DNA from: Pseudanabaena mucicola str. Chao 1806
GTDB lineage: Bacteria; Cyanobacteriota; Cyanobacteriia; Pseudanabaenales; Pseudanabaenaceae
Length of the DNA stretch: 64,000 nucleotides
Reading direction: 5' to 3'
Assembly: GCF_030323025.1 (NCBI RefSeq)
Contig: NZ_CP097329.1
Coordinates: forward strand, 3,954,001 to 4,018,000
Within the stretch, counting starts at the first letter, position 1. Every line of letters begins with the position of its first letter. The notes under the pieces are model-generated. The model saw only the letters and a list, made by a program, of their open reading frames with translations, ran no database searches and was not told where the DNA came from. The translations under genes and the position numbers were made by a program. This document shows, one piece after another, positions 53,596 to 61,390 of the stretch.

Positions 53596-53922
53596 GTGAT
53601 CATCAAAGAGTTAGAACAGCAACTTCTTGCACTCAGACCTAGTGAAAAGGTGCAGGTGATCCAGTTACTTGCTCAAAGTCTGGGTAGCAATTGGCAGGGA
53701 ATTGAGAAAACGCCTAGAGTTTGCGGTGGTCATGCTTGCATTGCGAATACAAGAATTCCTATTTGGGTACTGGTAGAGGCTCGCCGTCTTGGATATAGCG
53801 ATGTTGATTTGTTAACGAGCTATCCAACGATTACGGCTACAGATTTAGCAAACGCTTGGGTATATGCGGCGGCACATACGGATGAGATGGATTTGCTGAT
53901 CGAGCAGAATGAGGCTGCTTAG
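53596..53922 (+). CDS. DUF433 family protein, antitoxin-like
   Basis: A 108-residue protein from GTG 53596. Residues 1-35 are helical (KELEQQLLALRPSEKVQVIQLLAQ), and residues 40-90 are the DUF433 winged-helix-like core: TPRVCGGHACIANTRIPIWVLVEARRLGYSDVDLLTSYP, in parts PRVCGGHACIANTRIPIW and LVEARRLGYSDVDLLTSYP. Only 3 bp separate it from a DUF5615 PIN-like gene, the usual partner. DUF433 is thought to be the antitoxin half, binding the toxin and the promoter. Confidence 0.82.
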   Translation: MIIKELEQQLLALRPSEKVQVIQLLAQSLGSNWQGIEKTPRVCGGHACIANTRIPIWVLVEARRLGYSDVDLLTSYPTITATDLANAWVYAAAHTDEMDLLIEQNEAA

Positions 53923-53925
53923 GAG

Positions 53926-54267
53926 ATGGCACGTTTTTACGCGGATGAGCAGTTTCCTTTTCAGGTTGTGGAATTGCTGCGAAATTTTGGTCATGATGTT
54001 TTGACAGCGCAAGAAGCGGGAAATGCCAATCAACGAATACCTGACGAGCAAGTGTTAGCGTTTGCTGTAGGTCAAGAGCGCTCTATTTTGACTATCAATA
54101 GAATTGACTTTATCCGTTTGCATCGTCGTGATGATGAGCATTTCGGGATTGTGGTTTTTACGAATAATCGTAATTGGGAACAGTTTGCGGCACGGGTTAA
54201 TGAAGCAGTAATAGCAGAGGGATCGTTACAGAGAAAGTTAATTCGGGTGGTTCGTCCGTCTGTTTAA
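53926..54267 (+). CDS. DUF5615 PIN-like toxin candidate
   Basis: A 113-residue protein. The acidic residues expected of a PIN/Mut7-C-type RNase are at D8, E9 (FYADEQF), E31 (TAQEAGNAN), D41 (PDEQVL) and D62 (TINRIDFI). It follows the DUF433 gene by 3 bp, with an AGGAG ribosome site inside the spacer. Probably the toxin of a type II-like pair that degrades RNA when free; untested. Confidence 0.8.
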   Translation: MARFYADEQFPFQVVELLRNFGHDVLTAQEAGNANQRIPDEQVLAFAVGQERSILTINRIDFIRLHRRDDEHFGIVVFTNNRNWEQFAARVNEAVIAEGSLQRKLIRVVRPSV

Positions 54268-54410
54268 ATGAGCGATCGCCTATTCATTTCATTGGTAAAA
54301 TTGCCTCTTGCTTGTTGATAGGTTTATGAATACTGCGATCGCTTCATACCAAATTACAGCTACGATTAATTAAAACTTAAATCTTTAAAAGATATTTCTA
54401 AAAATTTATT

Positions 54411-56081
54411 ATGGCTAATCAAGAACATTTAGATATTTTCTGGCAAGGTTCAGATGTTTGGAACAAATGGATAGTCAAAAATCCTGATATCAAACCTGAT
54501 TTGAGCTATGCAGATCTTAATGGGGTAGATTTGAGTGATTCTACTTTTAACGGTGATATGAGTTATGCAAATCTTAGTGGAGCCAATTTAACCAAAGCTA
54601 CATTCTTCTTCGTGAACTTATCTGGAGCTATATTTCAAAAAACTAATTTCATTCGGTCTGTTTTCATACCACATAAGCCTGCTGGATTTGCACAAGCTTA
54701 TGCTCATATTGGTTCTTATAAAAATTTTGTTTTGGGTAACACAAATCTAAGTCATGCTAATTTAAGTAATTCAAATATGACTAATTTTTCATTTAGTAGC
54801 GGCGTTATTTTTAAAGGAGCTAGATTTGAAAAAGCAAATATTATTGAAGCAATATTTAAAGAGTTTAATCTTGAAGAAATCGACCTTAGTGGTGCAAATT
54901 TAATTGAATTAGATCTCCGTAGTTTTAACTTAAAAAGTTATTGCCTAATGAATTGCGATCTTAGTAAATCTAACTTAAGTGGGATGGATTTGAGCAATAT
55001 CAATTTTGAATCTACAAACTTAAGTAATGCAAAACTTATAAGGGTTAACTTGTCTAATGCTAACTTAACAAAAGCAATTCTAAAAGATTCAGATTTAGAA
55101 TATGCAAACCTCAATTACACGAATCTTAATAAATCAGATTGTGAAGGAGTCAATCTAAACAAAGCTGATCTTAGTTACTCGTGCTTTTTCAAAGCGAATA
55201 TGAGCCAAGCAAATCTATATCAATCTAAATGTTATCAAACAGACTTCCGAGAAGCAAACTTAGAATCAGCTAAGTTTGCAAATTCTGATTGCTTAAGAGC
55301 CAGTTTTTATAAGTCTAATCTTAGATTTTCAGTTTTCAATGGAGCTAATATTAAATTTGCAAACTTTCAGCAAGCAAATCTTCAAAAATCATTATTTTAT
55401 GCAGTGAATGCAATCAACTGTAATTTCTCTAATGCGGATTTAACAGATGCTTGCCTTGCCGCAATGCGTGGAATTGAAGCAAACTTTTCTGAAGCTAATT
55501 TAACTGGGGTTTGTATTGAAGATTGGAATATTAATGCAAAGACAAATTTGCAAAATACACTTTGCGACTATGTTTACAATAAATCTGGATGGGATGACGA
55601 TGGTAAATTTTTGCCTTCAGTTCGACTACCGCATGATCCAGCAATAAATTTTAAAACAGGAGAATTTGAGAAATTCATCCAAAAAGCCCAAAATACAGTC
55701 GATCTGATTTTTACTAATGGCATTGACTGGCAAGCATTTCTACAAGCATTTTTAAAGCTAAAATCTGAAACTGGCGACGAACTATCTATTTATTCGATAA
55801 AAGATAAGTGGGATGGTTATTTTGTTATTCGTGTCAATGTCCCGCCTGATGCAGACAAAAAGGAAATTGAGACTTTGCTCAAGGTAAAAGACACTCAAAT
55901 TGAAGGATATCGCAGAGAAAATACTAACTTGTTGAACCTATTGCAAACTGCCTTGCAACAACCTAGTCAAGCTTTTCATGCTCCTGTTTATGGAGTGGCA
56001 GGTAACTTGCAAGGCGATCAAAAAATTTATCCACTTAAACCTGATAATATTCAGGGTAATTATAATGAAAATGAGGAGTGA
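54411..56081 (+). CDS. Pentapeptide-repeat protein with C-terminal motif and tail
   Basis: A 556-residue protein. Residues 30-390 are a long run of A(D/N)LxX pentapeptides (LSYADLNGVDLS, LSHANLSNSNMT, and so on), expected to form a right-handed quadrilateral beta-helix. Residues 395-490 are a globular domain (WDDDGKFLPSVRLPHD, DWQAFLQAFLKLKSETGDE, DKWDGYFVIRVNVPPDAD). A short coiled coil follows, and then FHAPVYGVAGNLQGDQKIY (522-540), a motif also found in the third gene of this unit. It starts a three-gene unit with 6 bp to the next gene. Function unknown. Confidence 0.78.
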   Translation: MANQEHLDIFWQGSDVWNKWIVKNPDIKPDLSYADLNGVDLSDSTFNGDMSYANLSGANLTKATFFFVNLSGAIFQKTNFIRSVFIPHKPAGFAQAYAHIGSYKNFVLGNTNLSHANLSNSNMTNFSFSSGVIFKGARFEKANIIEAIFKEFNLEEIDLSGANLIELDLRSFNLKSYCLMNCDLSKSNLSGMDLSNINFESTNLSNAKLIRVNLSNANLTKAILKDSDLEYANLNYTNLNKSDCEGVNLNKADLSYSCFFKANMSQANLYQSKCYQTDFREANLESAKFANSDCLRASFYKSNLRFSVFNGANIKFANFQQANLQKSLFYAVNAINCNFSNADLTDACLAAMRGIEANFSEANLTGVCIEDWNINAKTNLQNTLCDYVYNKSGWDDDGKFLPSVRLPHDPAINFKTGEFEKFIQKAQNTVDLIFTNGIDWQAFLQAFLKLKSETGDELSIYSIKDKWDGYFVIRVNVPPDADKKEIETLLKVKDTQIEGYRRENTNLLNLLQTALQQPSQAFHAPVYGVAGNLQGDQKIYPLKPDNIQGNYNENEE

Positions 56082-56087
56082 CATAAC

Positions 56088-56261
56088 TTGCTTTCAGAAG
56101 CGCAGTTAAAAAAATGCTTTCTAGTTTGTCAAAGCCTATCAAGTATGTATTTACCCATTTATCTCGTCAGATTTGATTCACGATATAATGCTATTTACAT
56201 TCTCGCAGGCGAAGAAACAGAAGTATTGATTGGTAGTAACGGCGAAATAGTGGAGATATAG
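56088..56261 (+). CDS. Small 57-residue protein (DUF6888-like), TTG start
   Basis: 57 residues from TTG 56088 with GAGGAG 9 bp upstream. It reads LSEAQLKKCFLVCQSLS, then MYLPIYLVRFDSRYN, then AIYILAGEETEVLI and SNGEIVEI. The frame is closed immediately before the next gene (2 bp). The pattern resembles a small cyanobacterial family I recall as DUF6888, usually paired with a DUF6887 partner; this memory should be checked. Too short for simple gene callers, but start, spacing and codon use look real. Confidence 0.72.
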   Translation: MLSEAQLKKCFLVCQSLSSMYLPIYLVRFDSRYNAIYILAGEETEVLIGSNGEIVEI

Positions 56262-56263
56262 AG

Positions 56264-56842
56264 ATGATCCAGCCTGATTACAAACAAATGACTCGTACCG
56301 AACTACGGGAATATATGTTAGCTCACCGTGATGATGAGCAAGCCTTTCACACCTACATGGACAAAGTTCAGCAAGAAGCAGTCAAAACTCCAATCAATGA
56401 TGAAGTAATCGCCGATCCCCAAAAATTTGCTACTTTCATTGAACAAAATAAACAACGCAAACAGCAAGAAGCTACAGTACAACCAACCAATTCATTTAGC
56501 CAAAACTTTCACAGCACTGTCTATGGTGTCGCTGGTCATGTTGCAGGGAACCAAGTCATTAACGCCCAGCAACAAAGTCTAGTAAGTGCCGCAATGGAAA
56601 TCCAAGCACTTTTGACACAACTCGCTCAAGATTACCCTGAAGGCTCACCAGAAGAGAAACAAACAGTCGCTAAGATGGAACTTAGACGCAAAGTTAAAGA
56701 AGATCCAACTCTTAAAGATCGTTTGCTAAGTGCAATCAAATCTGGTGGTATTGAGACAGTGAAAGTTCTCACAAATAATCCCTTTGTCAGCATTCCAATA
56801 GAAACTATCAAAGGTTGGCTAGAAGCAGAACCTCAAAAATAG
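56264..56842 (+). CDS. 192-residue protein with DUF6887-like N-terminus and shared YGVAG motif
   Basis: Residues 1-46 (MIQPDYKQMTRTELREYMLA, then HRDDEQAFHTYMDKVQ) resemble the partner family of the preceding small protein, recalled as DUF6887. Residues 82-100 are FHSTVYGVAGHVAGNQVIN, matching residues 522-540 of the pentapeptide protein at 11 of 19 positions. Residues 101-192 are a helical domain (SLVSAAMEIQALLTQLAQDYPEG, then SPEEKQTVAKMELRRKVKE, and NPFVSIPIETIKGWLE). No enzyme motif. Third gene of the unit. Confidence 0.65.
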   Translation: MIQPDYKQMTRTELREYMLAHRDDEQAFHTYMDKVQQEAVKTPINDEVIADPQKFATFIEQNKQRKQQEATVQPTNSFSQNFHSTVYGVAGHVAGNQVINAQQQSLVSAAMEIQALLTQLAQDYPEGSPEEKQTVAKMELRRKVKEDPTLKDRLLSAIKSGGIETVKVLTNNPFVSIPIETIKGWLEAEPQK

Positions 56843-56918
56843 ATATTGGGATTATAGCGATCGCTGATTGTGGGGATGAATAGGCGATCGCTATTTAATT
56901 AATTTTTGAGAAAGGCGA

Positions 56919-57054
56919 ATGGTTGTGAGAAATTCTATACGTATAGCTAAACAATCATCACCTTGGCGATCGCCTACATTTTTGATGATTGTAGGATTAA
57001 TTGGGTTGGTGATTGTTTTAGAATTCTCTACACCGCCCGAATATGTGATGGGGG
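56919..57054 (+). pseudogene. 5' fragment of a histidine-kinase gene cut by the IS
   Basis: A 44-codon frame begins at ATG 56919 and reads WRSPTFLMIVGLIGLVIVL, then EFSTPPEYVMG, which equals the N-terminus of the intact kinase at 59595 (WRSPTFWMIVGLIGAVIVL). DNA identity runs from 56962 to 57053 against 59614-59703. At the IS boundary the frame runs into the element and stops a few codons later (EHLN). A broken paralogous copy. Confidence 0.85.
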
Positions 57055-58237
57055 AGCATCTCAATTAGGCACTGAGTAAATATACTTAGAAGAATAGAAG
57101 TAGCCATTGAGATAAGCGCAACGATGTCTCAAAACTTGAGCAACATTGTTTTTATTCCACTGAGCACCCGAAATCTTGACCCGACGACCAATTTGTTTAA
57201 TCGACGATTCAACTGAGCCAGAGCCAATGGTAAGTCCCTGTTTCTGTAGATAACCATACTCAGGTATACGATGGTGATGATTGCGTAAATAAGCCAGAAA
57301 ATTGATAAATCGTTTGGATGTACACCCTGCAAATAGGTCAATAGCCTGCTCAACATCACCTTGCCATAGCAAATCTTCTACCTTGTCTAGACGACGCAAA
57401 GAACCACCAACAGCGTAAAGATGTTCTTTCAAATGATACCAGTCCAATATTTCAAACCTTTGCTCTGATGGTGCTATGGCTGCAAATAAGTTCCAGATCC
57501 CGTCATGCCCATCACCCAAACAAGAGAATATTTCAGCCAATGGTTGTTTTTGTACCCAATCAACCAAACCTTGGTTATCGAGAAAATAAGCTGCTACTGT
57601 GCCTTGAGCATTTACGGCTTTGTAATCTTTCCACTCACACTTTTTTCCTTTCTCAGTTCGCAATCTCACTTTACCGCCATCGATACTCATTTCTTCAACG
57701 GTTTTGGTGATGCTCATCTCTAGAAATTCCTGTTTCTGGACTAATCTCTGTTGGCTGCTATGGCTAATCTTGATTCCTGTTAATTCGGCAATATTTGCTT
57801 CCGTTCTGGCGTATGACTCACTGGCACTTACCAATAGGCAGCATTTTTCTAGTTGGGGACTCAATCTCGCTCTTGCTTTTACTTGCAACTTCTTTGCTTG
57901 CTTGCTCTTCAGTTTGAGTTCACCAATGCAGCTTTTTAGTTTTCTTTCTTTCCCTGCTTTTGTCCCACTGCTTTTTTCGACAAAAAAATTCCCACGTTTG
58001 GGCTGACATTTTCTAGCATTTGCTCCCGTACCGCTATTTCTATTCCTTCTAGTGTTTTCAATTGCTCAGCATCTTTTGCTTCTGCATTACGATACAAGAT
58101 TTCTGCTATCTCTCTGGTGCAGGCTTCGAGTCTTTCTTTTTCTTCTGGTGTCATTTGCTTTGACTAGATAACTTTTTTCTATTTTATCTCTCTTTTGCCT
58201 TAAGTATTTCTACTCAGTGCCTAATTGAGATGCTCCC
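57052..58237 (-). mobile_element. ISKra4-family insertion sequence, 1186 bp
   Basis: Left end GGGAGCATCTCAATTAGGCA and right end the reverse complement, with about 35 of 37 terminal bases matching (first 27 perfect). One transposase gene runs on the minus strand. No target duplication is seen (left flank ATGTGATGG, right flank GAATTGATA), and the flanks match two different nearby genes, so the junctions were formed or reshuffled by recombination. Confidence 0.85.
57061..58154 (-). CDS. ISKra4-family transposase in two overlapping frames
   Basis: The first frame (58154-57936, 72 codons) reads MTPEEKERLEACTREIAEIL and continues to VSPNVGIFLSKK, then stops. The second frame (from about 57981 to 57061) carries on with VEKSSGTKAGKERKLKSC, then the DDE core: MSIDGGKVRLR, GDGHDGIWN and GSGSVESSIKQIG. 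The switch is a -1 shift at a T7 run (57988-57982), where T TTT TTG lies in the reading register at 57987-57981. The joined protein would be about 364 residues, the usual family length. Either programmed frameshifting or a one-base deletion. Confidence 0.82.
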
Positions 58238-58290
58238 GAATTGATATTTGATCGAGAACGTGATCGCTATTAACTCGTTTGTACAAGAGA
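58238..58290 (+). pseudogene. xisI fragment with a nonsense codon
   Basis: Reads ELIFDRERDRY-stop-LVCTR, against ELIFDREHDRYQLVCTG in the intact xisI gene at 58928. The CAA codon has become TAA. It abuts the right IS end. A small remnant of a second xisI copy. Confidence 0.8.
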
Positions 58291-58299
58291 CATCGACAA

Positions 58300-58372
58300 C
58301 TACAGCAAATAATGCAAGAATAAAAATCTGTGCGATCGCAAAGGGACACGTCACAGGAAAAGTATTGTTTTG
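58300..58372 (-). pseudogene. DUF29 C-terminal fragment 1
   Basis: On the minus strand it reads NTFPVTCPFAIAQIF, the FPxxCP...QI end of DUF29 proteins. DNA is similar to 59224-59290 (GGAAAAGTATTG and surrounding bases in both). Only the extreme C-terminus remains. Confidence 0.7.
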
Positions 58373-58438
58373 TATGAAATGCGATGTTACTATCATAGCT
58401 CTAATAGTTCTACATATTCATTTTCTTGTTGCTACTTT

Positions 58439-58852
58439 ATGGCAAAAGATCTCTTCCATCAAGCCGTAAAAACAGCCTTAATCAAAGACGGCTGGACGAT
58501 TACCCACGATCCGCCTTACTTGAATATTGCGGAAGTTGAAATTTATATCGATATCGGCGCAGAGCAAGTATTTGCCGCAGAAAAAGACAATAACAAAATA
58601 GCAGTTGAAGTGAAAACCTTTCTAAATCCATCTGCAATTTCTGAATTTCACTCAGTACTTGGTCAATGCCTCAACTACCGCCTAGCCCTAAAATTAGAAG
58701 ATACACAACGCATCCTATATCTAGCCATCCCAGAAACTATTTGGAATACCTTTTTTCGGCGAGAATTTGCTAAACTAGCTATAGCCGAATATCAAATAAA
58801 TCTCATTATTTTTGACGTATCAGAGGAGAGAATTGTCCAATGGTATCCATAG
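58439..58852 (+). CDS. xisH: XisH family protein
   Basis: 137 residues from ATG 58439 (MAKDLFHQAVKTALIKDGW). Upstream codons open to 58370 have no family support. IDIGAEQVFAAEKDNNKIAVEVKTF with the PD-(D/E)XK-like E-V-K (residue E75, K77 region) and LGQCLNYRLAL are typical of XisH, an endonuclease-fold partner of XisI originally seen as an accessory to fdxN element excision in heterocystous cyanobacteria. Overlaps xisI by 13 bp. In non-heterocystous strains its role is unknown. Confidence 0.9.
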   Translation: MAKDLFHQAVKTALIKDGWTITHDPPYLNIAEVEIYIDIGAEQVFAAEKDNNKIAVEVKTFLNPSAISEFHSVLGQCLNYRLALKLEDTQRILYLAIPETIWNTFFRREFAKLAIAEYQINLIIFDVSEERIVQWYP

Positions 58853-59175
58853 AAAGCTATCGAGACATAGTACAGGAAATCCTGCGGGAATATAGCACCC
58901 ATCAACCAGCCTATGGTGACGTAGACATGGAATTAATATTTGATCGAGAACATGATCGCTATCAACTCGTTTGTACAGGCTGGAGCCAAAAACGCCGTAT
59001 TTATGGCTCCCTCATCCATATCGATCTCAAAGGTGACAAAATCTGTATTCAGAACGATGGAACTGAAGTCGGCATTGCTAATTTGCTAGTAGAGCGAGGC
59101 ATTCCCAAACAGAATATTCTCCTAGCCTATCAACCACCTGACTTGCGTCAATATACAGAATTTGCCTTGGCTTAA
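58840..59175 (+). CDS. xisI: XisI family protein
   Basis: A 111-residue protein, full family length, starting MVSIESYRDIVQEILREYS. ELIFDREHDRYQLVCTGW, GSLIHIDLKGDKICIQNDGTE, and the C-terminal IPKQNILLAYQPPDLRQYTEFA, quoted in parts, are conserved XisI features. It probably binds XisH. The start lies inside xisH, so translation is coupled. A broken second copy sits beside the IS at 58238-58290. Confidence 0.92.
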   Translation: MVSIESYRDIVQEILREYSTHQPAYGDVDMELIFDREHDRYQLVCTGWSQKRRIYGSLIHIDLKGDKICIQNDGTEVGIANLLVERGIPKQNILLAYQPPDLRQYTEFALA

Positions 59176-59223
59176 AATCTGCTGATTTGGAATTAGCGAA
59201 GATACAAATCAGCATAGTCGTTA

Positions 59224-59478
59224 CTATTCTTCAAGAATTTGCGTGATCGCAGAAGGGCAAATAGCAGGAAAAGTATTGAGTCCTGTCTCACGCTCATCCG
59301 CGATTACCGCCAACTTATAAATTCTATCTAGTATTGAAATTAAATGTGGCTTGAGGCTAGGGCTATTGTCAAGTAGCGATTGTAAACGGAGTCTCTGTTC
59401 TTTAATTATTAATTCTCAAATACGCCACCTTAGATTTGGTTGGAATTTCCACTTAAGCAGATGGATAATTAAAACTTC
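59224..59478 (-). pseudogene. DUF29 pseudogene with internal stop
   Basis: On the minus strand the frame reads HLLKWKFQPNLRWRI-stop-ELIIKEQRLRLQSLLDNSPSL, then ETGLNTFPAICPSAITQILEE-stop, in shortened pieces. This is the C-terminal two thirds of a DUF29 protein with one TGA codon, and its N-terminus is missing. The 3' end near 59224-59290 is duplicated at 58300-58372. It fills the 340 bp between xisI and the kinase. Confidence 0.8.
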
Positions 59479-59594
59479 CATTCAGATCTCTATAGTCGTA
59501 TTATCTACGACTACTTGTGAAAGTTACTCCACGTAAGTCTAGCAAAACTATAGATTCTTGCGCTTTAAAAAGTAGCGATCAACCCTTAAAAAAT

Positions 59595-60683
59595 ATGAGA
59601 CATTTAGAACAAACTTGGCGATCGCCTACATTTTGGATGATTGTAGGATTGATTGGGGCGGTGATTGTTTTAGAATTCTCTACACCGCCCGAATATGTGA
59701 TGGGTTATCTCTACATCAGTCCGATTCTGATCGCTAATTCCCAATTGAGCCGTACTAGTACTTTTGGGTTCACACTAGCTGCTGCAATTTTGACACTCAT
59801 TAATATTTGGATTCCTAATTATGAAATAATTCAAGCTTCTATGGTTGTCAATCGTTTAGTAACTATATTTGCTCTAGTCGTGACCGCACTCCTGTGCGAT
59901 CGCAATCGACAAATACAGCAAATTTTAGTGCAGCAACAAGCCAAACTTCAAGCGCAAGAGAAAATTATGAATGTGCGCGAAGACTTTGCCTCTACATTAG
60001 CTCATGATTTAAAAACTCCCTTACTTGGTGCGATCGAGACTCTGCAAGCTTTTGACCGTGAACAATTTGGAACTATTGATACTAAACAAAAAACTGTAGT
60101 GAACACAATGATCCGTAGTCATCAGAATAGTTTGCAACTAGTGGAAACTCTCCTTGATGTCTATCGGAATGAAACGGAAGGTTTGCAATTACAATTAGAA
60201 CCAATTAATTTAGCCATTCTGGCGGAAGATGTGGCAACTTCACTGTTGAGTTTATCTACTAGTCGCCGTGTTTACTTAAATCTAAATTATGGAGAATCAG
60301 ACTTTCGTAAATTCCTTTGGGTTCATGGTGATGCCTTTCAATTGCGCCGAGTTTTTACAAATTTATTGACTAATGCAATTAATCATTCTCCGCGAGGTGC
60401 AAAAGTAGAATTAGTGCTAGAAACCCAATCTTCGCATCAGATTGTCCAAGTAATTGATGTTGGTGCAGGGCTTAAATCTGATGAGCAGCCCTACTTATTT
60501 GAGCGATTCTATCAAGGTCAAAGCGATCGCCTAGCTACTGGTTCGGGGCTAGGTTTGTACCTAACTCGTCAAATTATCGAAGCGCATAGCGGTACAATTT
60601 GGGCAGAAAATCGACATCCTCAAGGTGCGATCTTTGGTTTTCGCTTGCCAGCTTTGCCCTATTCATCCCATAACATTACCTAA
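59595..60683 (+). CDS. Membrane sensor histidine kinase
   Basis: 362 residues from ATG 59595 (MRHLEQTWRSPTFWMIVG). Three or four N-terminal membrane segments to about residue 100 (MIVGLIGAVIVLEF, YLYISPILIA, FGFTLAAAILTLI, VTIFALVVTALL) form a membrane-embedded sensor. The HisKA H137 sits in ASTLAHDLKTPLLG; the ATPase domain has NLLTNAINHSPRG (N-box), DVGAGLKSDEQ, FERFYQG and GSGLGLYLTRQI (G boxes). Signal unknown. The response regulator gene is 32 bp downstream. Confidence 0.9.
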   Translation: MRHLEQTWRSPTFWMIVGLIGAVIVLEFSTPPEYVMGYLYISPILIANSQLSRTSTFGFTLAAAILTLINIWIPNYEIIQASMVVNRLVTIFALVVTALLCDRNRQIQQILVQQQAKLQAQEKIMNVREDFASTLAHDLKTPLLGAIETLQAFDREQFGTIDTKQKTVVNTMIRSHQNSLQLVETLLDVYRNETEGLQLQLEPINLAILAEDVATSLLSLSTSRRVYLNLNYGESDFRKFLWVHGDAFQLRRVFTNLLTNAINHSPRGAKVELVLETQSSHQIVQVIDVGAGLKSDEQPYLFERFYQGQSDRLATGSGLGLYLTRQIIEAHSGTIWAENRHPQGAIFGFRLPALPYSSHNIT

Positions 60684-60715
60684 ACGGTCGCCACACCGAA
60701 GATTATTCTAAAAAA

Positions 60716-61390
60716 ATGACCTTAGATCACCTCAAAATCCTGTTAGTTGAAGACGACGAACTCTTTCGCCTCGGTTTACAGGTGCGCTTGCAGAAGGAAA
60801 CTAAAATGGCAGTTTTAGCAGAGGCAAATGATGGAGAAACGGCGATCGATCTTGCCAAACAGCAGCCTTTTGATCTCGTCCTACTTGATATTGGTTTACC
60901 AGGGTTGGGCGGTTTAGAAACCTGTCGCCAACTAAAGCTCAATCATCCCAACTTACCGATTTTGGTACTCACTTCACGCAATGAGCGATCGCTTATTTCC
61001 CGTTTAGTCACCGCAGGCGCACAGGGCTATTGTGTCAAGGGAGTCGCTGCGGCAACGTTAATTCTGGCGATGCGCTCAGTGATTGCTGGCGCTTCTTGGT
61101 GGGATGCTACCGCTACTGCCGAAATCCATCATACTTTTCAAAATCAATCTTCTGAATTTACTTCTAACAAGTTATTTGAAAATTCATCTAGATCAAAAAT
61201 CGATACTTTGACGCGCAGAGAAAAAGAAATTCTCACTTTAATGTCTGAATACAAGACGAATCAAGAAATAGCGGAGATCCTGTATATTTCATCAGGAACA
61301 GTAAGAGTGCATATTCATGCAATTTTGCATAAGCTGGAAGTCAGCGATCGCAAACAAGCGATCGACATTTATTTTAATAGTGAACGCTAA
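60716..61390 (+). CDS. NarL/LuxR-type response regulator
   Basis: A 224-residue regulator. Receiver: EDD (residues 12-14), phospho-acceptor D58 in LVLLDIGLPG, T/S and K in LTSRNE and CVKG. The linker (about 125-155) is Ser/Asn-rich. The C-terminal LuxR-type HTH (about 155-215) has LTRREKEILTLMSEYKTNQEIAEIL and SSGTVRVHIHAILHKLEV. It is surely the partner of the adjacent kinase and binds promoters as a phosphorylated dimer. Targets are not evident here. Confidence 0.92.
   Translation: MTLDHLKILLVEDDELFRLGLQVRLQKETKMAVLAEANDGETAIDLAKQQPFDLVLLDIGLPGLGGLETCRQLKLNHPNLPILVLTSRNERSLISRLVTAGAQGYCVKGVAAATLILAMRSVIAGASWWDATATAEIHHTFQNQSSEFTSNKLFENSSRSKIDTLTRREKEILTLMSEYKTNQEIAEILYISSGTVRVHIHAILHKLEVSDRKQAIDIYFNSER

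Noticed and set aside
57971-57980. Poly-A slippery site A AAA AAG as the frameshift point
   Set aside because: The A6G run is not in the needed register; T TTT TTG nearby is.
57043-58246. Target-site duplication of the ISKra4 element
   Set aside because: Nine bases on each side (ATGTGATGG and GAATTGATA) do not match.
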